DNA from: Chloroflexi bacterium ADurb.Bin180
GTDB taxonomy: Bacteria > Chloroflexota > Anaerolineae > UBA2200
DNA length: 55,166 nt
Assembly (NCBI GenBank): GCA_002070215.1
Contig: MWCV01000016.1
Location: 1-55,166, forward strand
Direction of reading: 5' to 3'
How positions within the stretch are numbered: the first letter of the stretch is position 1; every line of letters starts with the position of its first letter. Both the position numbers and the translations under genes were made by a program. Below the pieces are notes generated by a model, which had not been told where the DNA came from, searched no databases, and saw only the letters and a list, made by a program, of their open reading frames with translations. Of the stretch, positions 42,488 through 51,154 are shown piece by piece.

Positions 42488-43923
42488 CCACAGACGGAGA
42501 GCGCATTCTGGTGATTGGCGCTGGGCCGGCCGGCCTCTCTGCTGCCTACGAGCTAGTCCAGCGCGGATGGAAGCCTTTGGTTCTCGAGAAAGCTTCCCAG
42601 GTCGGCGGCATCTCTCGTACCGAGCTGCACGATGGCTACCGTTACGATGTTGGCGGCCACCGCTTCTTCACCAAGGTACCCGAGGTGGCACAGCTCTGGA
42701 CCTCCATGCTCGGCGATGACCTGATCAAGGTCTCCCGCCTCTCGCGCATCTATTACCGGGGCAAGTTCTACCAGTACCCCCTCAACCTCTGGAACACGCT
42801 CTCCAACCTGGGTCTGTGGGAGAGCGGACTGATCCTGCTGAGTTACCTGCGATGGCAGGCGCTGCCCTACAAGGAAGAAGAGACCTTTGAGCAGTGGGTC
42901 ACCAATCGCTTTGGCCGGCGCCTGTACCGCACCTTCTTTCAGGGTTATACTGAAAAGGTGTGGGGGATCCCCTGCTCGCAGATTCGGGCCGACTGGGCTG
43001 CACAGCGCATCCAGGGACTCTCCCTTACCCAGGCGGTGCTCAACGCCATTGTCGGCACCGAGAGCGCCAAGTCGCTCATCAGCGAGTTCCTCTACCCGCG
43101 CTTGGGGCCGGGCATGATGTGGGAGCGCTTTGCCGAGCGAGTCACTGCCGGCGGCGGTGAGGTGTGGCTCAACAGCGAGGCCGTGCGCATCGACCGGCAG
43201 TCCGAGCGAGTCACAGCGGTGACCGTGCAGCGAGGGCAGGAAACGCTCCACATCCCGGTCAGCGGCATATTGACCAGTATGCCTCTTCCCGAACTGATTG
43301 CCGCCCTGTCTCCCGCCTCTCCGCCCGCGGTCCAGCGCGCCGCGCGAGCCCTGCGCCACCGCTCTTTCCTGACGGTCGGTTTGCGCGTCCCGCGAGCGCC
43401 CCTCTTCCCCGACAACTGGGTCTACGTTCAGTCTCCGGAGGTGCAGGCGGGGCGCATTCAGAACCTGGGCAACTGGAGCGCGGCCATGGTACCCGTTGCC
43501 GGCCAGACCAGCCTCGGCATTGAGTATTTCTGCAACGAGGGCGACGCGCTGTGGACCGCTGACGACGCCGACCTGGTGCGCCTGGCGCGCCACGAGCTGG
43601 CCCAGATGGGTCTGGCCGTCGAGTCCGAGGTTCTGCCCGGCCCGGTCATCCGCCAGCCCAAGGCCTATCCGGTCTATGATCCCGAGTACCGGACCAATGT
43701 CAACCTGGTGCGCGGTTTCCTGGCTGGTTTCGACAATCTGCAGACCATCGGCAGAAACGGAATGCACCGCTACAACAACATGGATCACTCCATGCTCACC
43801 GGCATCCTGGCTGCCCGCAACGTTTTCGGCGAGCACAACGACCTGTGGTCCGTCAATACGGAGGACACGTACCATGAGCATATGTCTGGCCACAGGAACG
43901 ATCAGGGCGGAGGCATGCTCTAG
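42484..43923 (+). CDS. FAD/NAD(P)-dependent oxidoreductase (COG1232 / UDP-galactopyranose-mutase-like)
   Basis: A 479-residue flavoprotein. The dinucleotide motif is ILVIGAGPAGLSAAYEL (8-24), with EKASQVGGISRT next. The GYRYDVGGHRFF motif is common to protoporphyrinogen-oxidase-like and UDP-galactopyranose mutase-like enzymes. The C-terminal FAD segment is GRNGMHRYNNMDHSMLTGI. Relatives occur in polysaccharide clusters and probably act on a nucleotide sugar or lipid-linked sugar. The GTG start overlaps the previous stop. Confidence 0.88.
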   Translation: MTTDGERILVIGAGPAGLSAAYELVQRGWKPLVLEKASQVGGISRTELHDGYRYDVGGHRFFTKVPEVAQLWTSMLGDDLIKVSRLSRIYYRGKFYQYPLNLWNTLSNLGLWESGLILLSYLRWQALPYKEEETFEQWVTNRFGRRLYRTFFQGYTEKVWGIPCSQIRADWAAQRIQGLSLTQAVLNAIVGTESAKSLISEFLYPRLGPGMMWERFAERVTAGGGEVWLNSEAVRIDRQSERVTAVTVQRGQETLHIPVSGILTSMPLPELIAALSPASPPAVQRAARALRHRSFLTVGLRVPRAPLFPDNWVYVQSPEVQAGRIQNLGNWSAAMVPVAGQTSLGIEYFCNEGDALWTADDADLVRLARHELAQMGLAVESEVLPGPVIRQPKAYPVYDPEYRTNVNLVRGFLAGFDNLQTIGRNGMHRYNNMDHSMLTGILAARNVFGEHNDLWSVNTEDTYHEHMSGHRNDQGGGML

Positions 43924-44007
43924 CTCGTATCTTCTTCACTTTTGGCGCCTGCTCAGTGTCGGCCTCTGCTGCGCGCCCTTCTGCCACACCCGTCGAGGCG
44001 ATCACCG

Positions 44008-44790
44008 ATGACCACATCGCTCCCCATACTGACCTTCCACGACCTCAGCCCGAGCCGGGACCTGCTTTCCCTGCCGCCGGCCCGTTTCGAGCGCATTCTA
44101 ACCACTCTGGTCAATGCTGGCTGGCAGTGCTGGCCGTTGTTGCGTCTGGCTCAGCGCCTTCGCGACGGTCTGAACCTCCCGTCCCGCACCTTTTGTATCA
44201 CCCTTGACGATGGCTATCGCTCCGTCCACCAGGTGGCCTTGCCCATCCTGCGTGAACTGAACCTCACCGCCACCGTCTTTGCCCTGGTCGGGCAGCGCCT
44301 GGCCGATCCCGACGGTGTGGCCTCGTACCGAGGCCGCCCTCTCCTGACCTGGTCAGAGCTGCGCGAACTCGCGGAGGCTGGCTGCTCCATCGGCGCACAC
44401 ACCATCACGCACCGCAACCTGGCCCGGCTGAGCCCCTCGCAGGCCCTCGATGAGGCGCTCCAATCCCGCCGGGTGCTCTCCGACCGTATCGGTCTTGCCG
44501 AAGCCGAGATCCGCGCCTTTGCCTTCCCTGGTGGGCGGGCGAGCACTGCTGCGTGCCAGGCCCTCGAGCCCTTCTTCGCCTGCGCCTGCACCGACGAGCT
44601 GGCCCTGGTCACTGCCCACAGCCGCCCGATGGCCCTGCCACGCATCGACACCTACTACCTGCGCCACCCGCGTCTGGCCGCTCTGCTGCCGGGCCGCTGG
44701 TTCGAACCCTACATTCGCACCATCTCCATTCCGCGCCGGCTGCGTCGCTCCATCTCCGACCTGGTGGGCGACGGCGTGATCAGAGTGTGA
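44008..44790 (+). CDS. Polysaccharide deacetylase (NodB domain)
   Basis: A 260-residue carbohydrate esterase 4 protein. The metal-binding motif TLDDGYRS (near 64-71) supplies the catalytic Asp and the metal Asp, and HTITH (near 130-134) supplies the metal histidines. FAFPGG is the third motif. There is no signal peptide, so it may act on a cytoplasmic, lipid-linked sugar. It would free an amine on the glycan, which an NRPS-derived acyl group could then modify. The ATG at 44008 is preferred to an upstream in-frame start. Confidence 0.88.
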   Translation: MTTSLPILTFHDLSPSRDLLSLPPARFERILTTLVNAGWQCWPLLRLAQRLRDGLNLPSRTFCITLDDGYRSVHQVALPILRELNLTATVFALVGQRLADPDGVASYRGRPLLTWSELRELAEAGCSIGAHTITHRNLARLSPSQALDEALQSRRVLSDRIGLAEAEIRAFAFPGGRASTAACQALEPFFACACTDELALVTAHSRPMALPRIDTYYLRHPRLAALLPGRWFEPYIRTISIPRRLRRSISDLVGDGVIRV

Positions 44791-44791
44791 C

Positions 44792-45565
44792 ATGCTGCCT
44801 CCCCTCGAGTGGTCCACACCGCCGCGCGATGTCGTGATTGGCCCGGGTCAGTGCCATCTGTGGCGCTTTCGGCTCGAACCACCCGAGGCGCACCTGTGGG
44901 ACCTCCTGTCATCGGACGAGCTGGAGCGTGCCCAACGCTACCGCTTCTCACACCACGAGCAGCATTTCGTCGCCGGCCGGGCGACGCTGAGGCAGATCCT
45001 TTCCCACTATCTGGGTCTGGAACCCGGCCGCATCTGCTTCATCTACTCGGGGCACGGGCGGCCCGCCCTGGACCCGGCCTGCCTGCCTGACGGTCAGCCG
45101 CCGGCACTGGATTTCAGTCTGGCCCATTCAGAGGACCGCGCCCTGCTCGCGGTGGGTCTTGGAGTCCGCGTCGGCGTCGACCTGGAGCGAATCGACCCGG
45201 ACAAGGTCGACCAAGACCTCCTCAGCCTGGTCTGCTCCCCTGGCGAGCTGGGCCAACTGACCCCGCTGTCGCACACGGACCAGGTGACCCGTTTCTATCG
45301 CTGCTGGACGTGCAAGGAAGCCTATTTGAAGGCCCGCGGCGAAGGGCTTATACTACCAATGAGCAGCATTGCCGTCCTGCGCGATGATGGGGAGACGTTG
45401 ACTGGGCCCGAGTTGTCTGACGCTGCCTACTGTCCCGGCGCCTGGTCGCAGCTTGTTCTGACTGCCTGGCCCGGATTCGCCGCGGCGCTGGTCTGGGCCA
45501 GCCCCCAAGATTCGGACGCTGTCCGGCCATCGTTTCGGCAGTGGGAATGGAGGTCACCTGCATGA
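44792..45565 (+). CDS. 4'-phosphopantetheinyl transferase, Sfp type
   Basis: A 257-residue enzyme that transfers the phosphopantetheine arm of coenzyme A to a serine of carrier proteins. GVDLERI (near 127-133) and [15 protein letters not shown] (near 172-186) hold the magnesium-binding Asp, Glu and the conserved Lys. [15 protein letters not shown] is the first Sfp motif. The length matches Sfp and not the small AcpS type. Its targets are very likely the free carrier protein and the T domain encoded just downstream. Confidence 0.93.
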   Translation: MLPPLEWSTPPRDVVIGPGQCHLWRFRLEPPEAHLWDLLSSDELERAQRYRFSHHEQHFVAGRATLRQILSHYLGLEPGRICFIYSGHGRPALDPACLPDGQPPALDFSLAHSEDRALLAVGLGVRVGVDLERIDPDKVDQDLLSLVCSPGELGQLTPLSHTDQVTRFYRCWTCKEAYLKARGEGLILPMSSIAVLRDDGETLTGPELSDAAYCPGAWSQLVLTAWPGFAAALVWASPQDSDAVRPSFRQWEWRSPA

Positions 45566-45780
45566 GCAGCGAAGAACCAGACACGAAAACCTACCGGGTC
45601 GTTATCAATCACGAGGAACAGTACTCCATCTGGCCGACGGACCAGGAGAACCCCCTCGGCTGGCGCGATGCCGGCCAGAGTGGCACGCGCAGCGAGTGTC
45701 TGGAGTACATCAAGCGCGTCTGGACCGATATGCGCCCGCTGAGCGTCCGCCGGCGCATGGAGCACACACAACCCCAGTGA
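45562..45780 (+). CDS. MbtH-like protein
   Basis: A 72-residue chaperone/activator of NRPS adenylation domains. The family signature is nearly complete: [40 protein letters not shown]. The ATG at 45562 overlaps the preceding stop (ATGA) and has GGAGGT upstream. MbtH proteins bind A domains, here most likely the one in the 46115-49402 gene. Confidence 0.95.
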   Translation: MSSEEPDTKTYRVVINHEEQYSIWPTDQENPLGWRDAGQSGTRSECLEYIKRVWTDMRPLSVRRRMEHTQPQ

Positions 45781-45787
45781 GGCCTTT

Positions 45788-46072
45788 GTGACTACTCAAT
45801 CGCCTTCTGCTGACGCCACCTTGCCTGCCGCCCCGCGTTCGGCGGTCGAAGCCGAGATCGCGGCCATGGCTGCTGAGGTGCTTGGCCTGCCAACCGTTGG
45901 CGTGGAGGACAACTTGCTCGACCTCGGAGCCGCATCTCTCGAGCTGGGCCAGATCATCGTCCGCGTTCGCCAGCGCTATGGTGTGGAGGTGCGAATGGTT
46001 CCTTTCTTCGACACTCCCACCGTCGCCTACCTCGCGACCTTGGCGGAACAAGCTACAACGAGAACCTCATGA
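45788..46072 (+). CDS. Free peptidyl/acyl carrier protein
   Basis: A 94-residue carrier protein with an N-terminal extension of about 18 residues. DNLLDLGAASLEL (about 41-53) has the phosphopantetheine Ser in GAASL, near residue 50. A-domain-linked carriers usually have GGxS; AAS resembles stand-alone ones. It sits directly before an NRPS whose first domain is a condensation domain, which needs a donor on a carrier. The loading enzyme for this carrier is not in the operon. Confidence 0.9.
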   Translation: MTTQSPSADATLPAAPRSAVEAEIAAMAAEVLGLPTVGVEDNLLDLGAASLELGQIIVRVRQRYGVEVRMVPFFDTPTVAYLATLAEQATTRTS

Positions 46073-46114
46073 CGATCAAATCGCTTGTCCTCGTGCGCGC
46101 CCAGGATATGAGGA

Positions 46115-49100
46115 ATGTCCGCTGAACCATACGGTCACTCCCAACTCGATACCGAAGGACCGGGCTCGTCGGTCATCGTGCCGCGCCAGCCGCCGGGTTC
46201 TACCGTTCCGGCGTCCTTCGCCCAGAGCCGGCTCTGGTATATCGACCAGTGGCAGCCCAACAGCCCGCTCTACAACGTCGCCGACGCCTATCGACTGAAG
46301 GGACCGCTTGACGTCGACATCCTGAATCGCTGCCTGACTGAGATCGCCCGACGCCACGAGGTGCTGCGCACGCGCTTTGTTGCTCCAGAGGGCTTGCCTC
46401 TGCAGGTCATCGAGCCACCCTCGCCCATTGCCAGTACCCTGCGCGACCTGTCTGCGGAGCCTCGCGCGGAGGTGGAAGCACGCCTCCAGGCGCTGATCAC
46501 CGCCGAAGTGCACCGCCCTTTTCGTCTCGACGAGCTTCCACTCTGGCGCAGCCTGCTCATCCGCCTGGCTCCTGATGAGCACGTCTGGGTCTTGACCATC
46601 CATCACATCATCTACGATGCCTGGTCCGGCCAGATACTGCACCGCGAACTGGCAGCGCTTTATCGCGCCTTCTCCCAGGGCCAACCGTCGCCTCTGCCCG
46701 AGCTGGGAATCCAGTACGCCGACTTTAGTGTTTGGCAGCGCAAGCAGGCCCACAGTCCGCTCTTTCGCGAGCAGCTCGAGTTCTGGCGGTCGAGACTCTC
46801 CGGAGCCCCGGCCCTGCTAGAGTTGCCCGCGGACCGACCGCGCCCGTCGGAAATGACCACCTCCGGCGCGACCGTGCGGACGGAGCTACCCGCGGAGTTG
46901 GACGCGGCCCTGACCTCCTTCTCTCGAGCGCAGCGCGTCACGCCATTCGTTACGCTCCTGGCTGCCTTCGCCGCTACCCTGTACCGGATCAGCGGCCAAT
47001 CCGACCTGGTCATCGCCGCCCCTGTGGCCAACCGTACTCAAGTGAAGATCGAGCCGCTGCTGGGGTTCTTTGTCAATACCCTGGCCCTGCGCATCGACGT
47101 CTCGGGCCGGCCGAGTTTCCGACGCCTTGTCGAGCGTGTGCGAGACGTCGTTTTCGACGCCCTCGATCACCAGGACCTGCCTTTCGAGCGGCTCGTGGAA
47201 GAGCTGCAGCCACAGCGGGCACTGACCCATACTCCGATTTTTCAGGTGCTTTTCCAGCTCAACGAGATCGGACGCGTTCCGCTGCTCTTTGACGACATCT
47301 TGGTCGAGGAGACACCCTTCGACTATGGCGTCGCTCGAATGGACCTGGCCGTTACTCTGAATCGCTCTCCGGCCGGCCTGCGCGGGTTCGCCATCTACAA
47401 CTCGGACCTCTTCGATGCTGCCACCATTCAGAGTCAGCTCGCCGCTTTCGCCGCTCTGCTGGAGAAGGCTCTGGCCAACCCGGACACCCCGGTGGAGCAA
47501 CTGCCCCTGCTGGCACCGGCGGACCGCCAGCGCGTCCTGGTCGACTGGAATCGCACCCAAGAGGCATACCCGGCTGACCTCTGCCTGCATCAGCTCTTTG
47601 AGCGGCAGGCTCAGAGCCGTCCTACCGCCTGTGCCGTGAGCGACCAGGCAGGCGACCAGTTGAACCGCCGCGCCAACGCTCTGGCTCGCCAACTGCTGCA
47701 GCGCGGGGTTGGCCCCGAGGTGCCCGTCGCTCTGCTCGTCGACAACTCGGCGGCTGCCGTGGTTGCCATCCTGGCTGTGCTCAAGGCCGGTGGCGCCTAT
47801 GTCCCGCTCGATCCCACCGCCCCTGATGAGAGGCTGGGCCTCATCATCAGAGACTCGGGCGCGCGCCTGGCTCTGGCTGTGCCCGCTCTGGCGCCGCGCC
47901 TCCGCGCTTCGGGCCTGCAATGCCTCCTGGTTCAACACCACGACCCTGCCCCACCTGGCGACTGGGCCGAGAATCCCTCTACTGGGGTCACGCCGGATAA
48001 CCTGGCCTACATCATCTACACCTCTGGCTCCACCGGCACCCCCCGCGGCGTGCAAATTGCCCACCGCGGCCTGGTGAACCTCATCCACTTTGACCTGCGC
48101 GCCTTTCGCATCGGCTCCTCGGCCCACGTGCTTCAACCCCTGGCCATCAGCTTTGACGCCGCTACCATGCAGATCTTTAACGCTCTGGGCGGGGGCGGGT
48201 GCGTATATATGCCCGACGCGGAGACGCTCCTCTCTCCGCCAGCGCTCCTGCAGTACGTCTCGCAGAACAAGGTCAGCCACACCACTTTTGTCGTCTCGAT
48301 GATGATGGCCCTGCCTTATGCCCACTTGCCCGATTTTTGCGACGTGGCCGTTGGCGGCGAAGCGGTTCCCCCAGAACTGGTCGCCCGCTGGATCAAAGGC
48401 CGCCGCCTGTACAATGTGTACGGTCCGACCGAAACGAGCATTCTGACCGTTTGGGCGCCGTGCGCTGTCGATGCCCAGAAACCGCCCATCGGCCGCCCGA
48501 TCGCCAACTGCTTCGCCTATGTGCTTGACAGCAACCTTCAACCGATGCCCGTCGGGGTAGTAGGCGAGCTCTGTCTCGGCGGGGTCGCCGTGGCCCGCGG
48601 TTACCTCAATCAGCCCGCGCTCACCGCGGAGAGGTTCGTGCCCGATCCGTTCTGCGGCGAGCCGGGAGCCAGAATGTACCGCACGGGCGACCTGGTGCGC
48701 TTCCTGCCAGACGGCAACATCGACTTTGTGGGTCGGCGCGACTTTCAGGTAAAGGTGCGCGGCTTTCGCGTCGAGCTGGGCGAAATCGAGAGTGCCCTGC
48801 GCCAGCACCCGGCGGTGGCCGAGGCCGTCGTTCAGACCTATGACGCGCCTGGCAGTCAGCATCAGCTTGCGGCCTACGTGGTGTTGAAAGCCGACCGCAC
48901 TGTCTCCGTGGCCGACCTGATGGAGCACCTGTCGCGGAAAGTACCCCCCTACATGCTTCCCACGTCCCTGACGGTCCTGCCGGCCATGCCCCTTACCTCG
49001 GCAGGCAAACTGGACCGCCGGGCCCTGCCTGCCCCCGCTAGGCCGGTTGGCGTTGGTACCCTCATCGAACCAACCACCGCGATGGAGCGCCTGGTGGCTG

Positions 49101-49402
49101 CCGTCTGGTGCCGTGCGCTCGGGCTGGAGAAGGTCAGTGTGAGGGACAACTTTTTCGACCTGGGCGGGCACTCGCTGCTGGCGATGCAGGTCATCGCCCA
49201 GGTTCATCAGCAGACGGGCATCCAGCTCAGTCCGCGTGAGATGGTCCTGGGTACACTGGCACAGGTGGCAGCCGCTCTTGAGCGCTCGGCCAAAACGACC
49301 ACTCCCGAGCCAGGTCCGTCGGCGCCCTCGCCTGTGGCCGCAGCCGGCCGCCTTTCGGGTCTAGTGGACCGCCTGTTGCGCCGCTGGCGCGGTGGCCAAT
49401 GA
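46115..49402 (+). CDS. Nonribosomal peptide synthetase, single C-A-T module
   Basis: A 1095-residue synthetase. The condensation domain (about 25-450) has HHIIYDAWSG (162-171), the HHxxxD active site. The adenylation domain (about 465-970) has YIIYTSGSTGTPRG (631-644), NVYGPTETS (766-774), YRTGDLVRFLPDG (855) and SAGKLDRRALP with the catalytic Lys (about 962). The carrier domain has DLGGHSLLA with Ser near 1019. No thioesterase or reductase follows; the last ~40 residues are a Pro/Ser/Arg tail. The A1-A2 region (TACAVSDQAGDQLNRRANALA) lacks about seven residues of the usual LTYxELN stretch. The binding pocket has the Asp expected for an alpha-amino acid (SFDAATM); specificity is not predictable with confidence. 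Confidence 0.95.
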   Translation: MSAEPYGHSQLDTEGPGSSVIVPRQPPGSTVPASFAQSRLWYIDQWQPNSPLYNVADAYRLKGPLDVDILNRCLTEIARRHEVLRTRFVAPEGLPLQVIEPPSPIASTLRDLSAEPRAEVEARLQALITAEVHRPFRLDELPLWRSLLIRLAPDEHVWVLTIHHIIYDAWSGQILHRELAALYRAFSQGQPSPLPELGIQYADFSVWQRKQAHSPLFREQLEFWRSRLSGAPALLELPADRPRPSEMTTSGATVRTELPAELDAALTSFSRAQRVTPFVTLLAAFAATLYRISGQSDLVIAAPVANRTQVKIEPLLGFFVNTLALRIDVSGRPSFRRLVERVRDVVFDALDHQDLPFERLVEELQPQRALTHTPIFQVLFQLNEIGRVPLLFDDILVEETPFDYGVARMDLAVTLNRSPAGLRGFAIYNSDLFDAATIQSQLAAFAALLEKALANPDTPVEQLPLLAPADRQRVLVDWNRTQEAYPADLCLHQLFERQAQSRPTACAVSDQAGDQLNRRANALARQLLQRGVGPEVPVALLVDNSAAAVVAILAVLKAGGAYVPLDPTAPDERLGLIIRDSGARLALAVPALAPRLRASGLQCLLVQHHDPAPPGDWAENPSTGVTPDNLAYIIYTSGSTGTPRGVQIAHRGLVNLIHFDLRAFRIGSSAHVLQPLAISFDAATMQIFNALGGGGCVYMPDAETLLSPPALLQYVSQNKVSHTTFVVSMMMALPYAHLPDFCDVAVGGEAVPPELVARWIKGRRLYNVYGPTETSILTVWAPCAVDAQKPPIGRPIANCFAYVLDSNLQPMPVGVVGELCLGGVAVARGYLNQPALTAERFVPDPFCGEPGARMYRTGDLVRFLPDGNIDFVGRRDFQVKVRGFRVELGEIESALRQHPAVAEAVVQTYDAPGSQHQLAAYVVLKADRTVSVADLMEHLSRKVPPYMLPTSLTVLPAMPLTSAGKLDRRALPAPARPVGVGTLIEPTTAMERLVAAVWCRALGLEKVSVRDNFFDLGGHSLLAMQVIAQVHQQTGIQLSPREMVLGTLAQVAAALERSAKTTTPEPGPSAPSPVAAAGRLSGLVDRLLRRWRGGQ

Positions 49403-49433
49403 GACTGCCCGTGCCTCGCGCGGAGGGCGAACC

Positions 49434-50252
49434 GTGAGCCAGATGCCGCTGGCTCCATGGTCAGAGCCCTTCTTCATCGACAGTCAGTTCGCTCTCTATG
49501 GCTGCCTCTCGCGGGCCCTCACGAGCACCAGGCGAACTGCGGTGCTGCTTTGCTACCCCTGGGGCGACGAGTACCAGCGCTTTCACCGTGCCTTTCGTCA
49601 GCTCGCCCTCTTGCTCAATGGCGCTGGTTTTACCGTGTTACGTTTTGACTGGACCGGCTGCGGGGATTCGGCCGGCGAGCCCGCTGACTGGACTCTGGAG
49701 CGCTGGCGCCAGGATGCGCTCACGGCGGCAGCGGCTTTGCGGGAGCGAACAGAAGCGAGACCTCTGGCAGTGGTCGGTTTGCGCCTCGGCGCTACGCTGG
49801 CGGCGCTGGCGGCGCCGGCCCTGCCGGACCTGCGCGCCCTGGTTCTGTGGGATGTGGTGGCCGATGGTGCGGCCTACCTGCGCGAGCTGCGGAAGCTGCA
49901 GCGAACGATGCTCGCCCGTGCCCATGTCCTGGAGTTTCCCCCGGGTGAGCCCACGCAGCAGGCTCACGCCCGCGGCGAAGAGAGCCTCGGCTTCCCCCTG
50001 CCGCCCCGGCTATGCCAGGAGCTGGACGCCCTTCGTTTTCCGGTCTCCCCCTTCGTTGAGCAAGCCAGATGCCTGTGGATCAATACCCGGTCGGACTCGC
50101 CGCCGCCGCTGGCGGGCCAGAGCGCGGCGCACGACTGCTTTGACCTGCCGTCGCCCGATATGTGGGTCTGGCGAGAAGCGATGAGTCGCACCATAGTGCC
50201 CCGCCTGATCCTCGAGCGCATCGTCTCCTGGCTGTCGGAGGCCTGTCCGTGA
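49434..50252 (+). CDS. Alpha/beta hydrolase-like protein (exosortase-A-associated hydrolase type, no nucleophile)
   Basis: A 272-residue alpha/beta fold protein. LRFDWTGCGDSAGEPADWTLERWRQD resembles hydrolases annotated with exosortase-A systems. At the nucleophile elbow the sequence is VVGLRLGATLAAL, with Leu where Ser is expected, as in the second type of those hydrolases. It may be a binding or accessory partner of the next hydrolase. The GTG at 49434 follows GGAGGG. Its position right after an NRPS lacking a thioesterase suggests involvement in release of the product. Confidence 0.75.
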   Translation: MSQMPLAPWSEPFFIDSQFALYGCLSRALTSTRRTAVLLCYPWGDEYQRFHRAFRQLALLLNGAGFTVLRFDWTGCGDSAGEPADWTLERWRQDALTAAAALRERTEARPLAVVGLRLGATLAALAAPALPDLRALVLWDVVADGAAYLRELRKLQRTMLARAHVLEFPPGEPTQQAHARGEESLGFPLPPRLCQELDALRFPVSPFVEQARCLWINTRSDSPPPLAGQSAAHDCFDLPSPDMWVWREAMSRTIVPRLILERIVSWLSEACP

Positions 50253-51154
50253 GGGAGACCGCCCTGCTCACCGGCCCGTCGCATGCGCTGGTTGCGGTGT
50301 TGTCTCACCCGCAGGCCGCTGCCTCCGGCCGCCCGCCTCCCGCCGCCCTCTTCCTCAATGCCGGCTTCCAACACCACGTTGGCCCGCACGACATCTACGT
50401 CCGCCTGGCCAGAGAGCTGGCCGACCTCGGCTTTCTGGCCGTGCGCCTGGATTGCTCGGGTCTGGGCGACAGCCCCGCTCGTACCGACAACGCTCCGCCC
50501 GAGCAGAGCCATCTCAGCGAGGCCAGCGCAGTGATGGACGACCTCGCGGCGCGGTTTGGCTGTCGCTCCTTTGTGTCGCTGGGAGTCTGCTCTGGAGCAC
50601 GGGACAGTCTTCGTCTGGCCTTCCTCGACGAGCGGGTCCGCGGCGCGCTGCTCATCAATCCCACAGAGCACTTGCACGACGACACCGCTCTGCAGCTCAC
50701 CTCATCGCTCCGGGCGCGCACCCTGCGGCGACACTATCTGCGCCTCCTCCTGCGCAGCTCCTTCCGCGCCCAGGTGCTTCGCCAGGTCCTGCGCGGCGAT
50801 TTCGACACTGCACTCCTGGGCCAGGCCCTCCGGGGCCTCTCTCAAGCGCGGCCCTCGACGGCGACCTCCGAAGGGCTTTTTCCTTCCACCGCCGCCATCC
50901 TCGGCCAGTTGCGCTCATTGCTCAAGGGCGGGGTGAACGTGCAGCACGTCTACTCCGAGGGCGACCAGGCCATAGACTACTTTTATCTGCTCCTGGGCCC
51001 TCACGCCCGCGAGGTACCCCATATCGTCGTCCGCGGGGTCAACCACACCTTCACCCCTCTGTGGTGCCGTGACCGGCTCTCCTCCATCGTGTCGCACTGG
51101 GCGCAGGAGACGCTGGCGGTGCTTCAGTCGGGACAGGAGGGAGCAGCCCAATGA
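50249..51154 (+). CDS. Alpha/beta hydrolase (exosortase-A-associated hydrolase type, Ser nucleophile)
   Basis: A 301-residue alpha/beta hydrolase. FLNAGFQHHVGPHDIYVRLAREL and DCSGLGDSPAR match the group, with the nucleophile elbow LGVCSGARDSL (Ser near 117) intact. VRGVNHTFTP near 278 supplies the likely catalytic His. It is coupled to the preceding hydrolase (GTGA overlap). A stand-alone thioesterase or transacylase role for the T-bound intermediate is an attractive inference. Confidence 0.78.
   Translation: MRETALLTGPSHALVAVLSHPQAAASGRPPPAALFLNAGFQHHVGPHDIYVRLARELADLGFLAVRLDCSGLGDSPARTDNAPPEQSHLSEASAVMDDLAARFGCRSFVSLGVCSGARDSLRLAFLDERVRGALLINPTEHLHDDTALQLTSSLRARTLRRHYLRLLLRSSFRAQVLRQVLRGDFDTALLGQALRGLSQARPSTATSEGLFPSTAAILGQLRSLLKGGVNVQHVYSEGDQAIDYFYLLLGPHAREVPHIVVRGVNHTFTPLWCRDRLSSIVSHWAQETLAVLQSGQEGAAQ

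Noticed and set aside
46886-49207. 773-codon open frame on the minus strand inside the NRPS gene
   Set aside because: Shadow frame of GC-rich coding DNA; the plus strand encodes clear C, A and T motifs and the antisense product has no recognisable domain.
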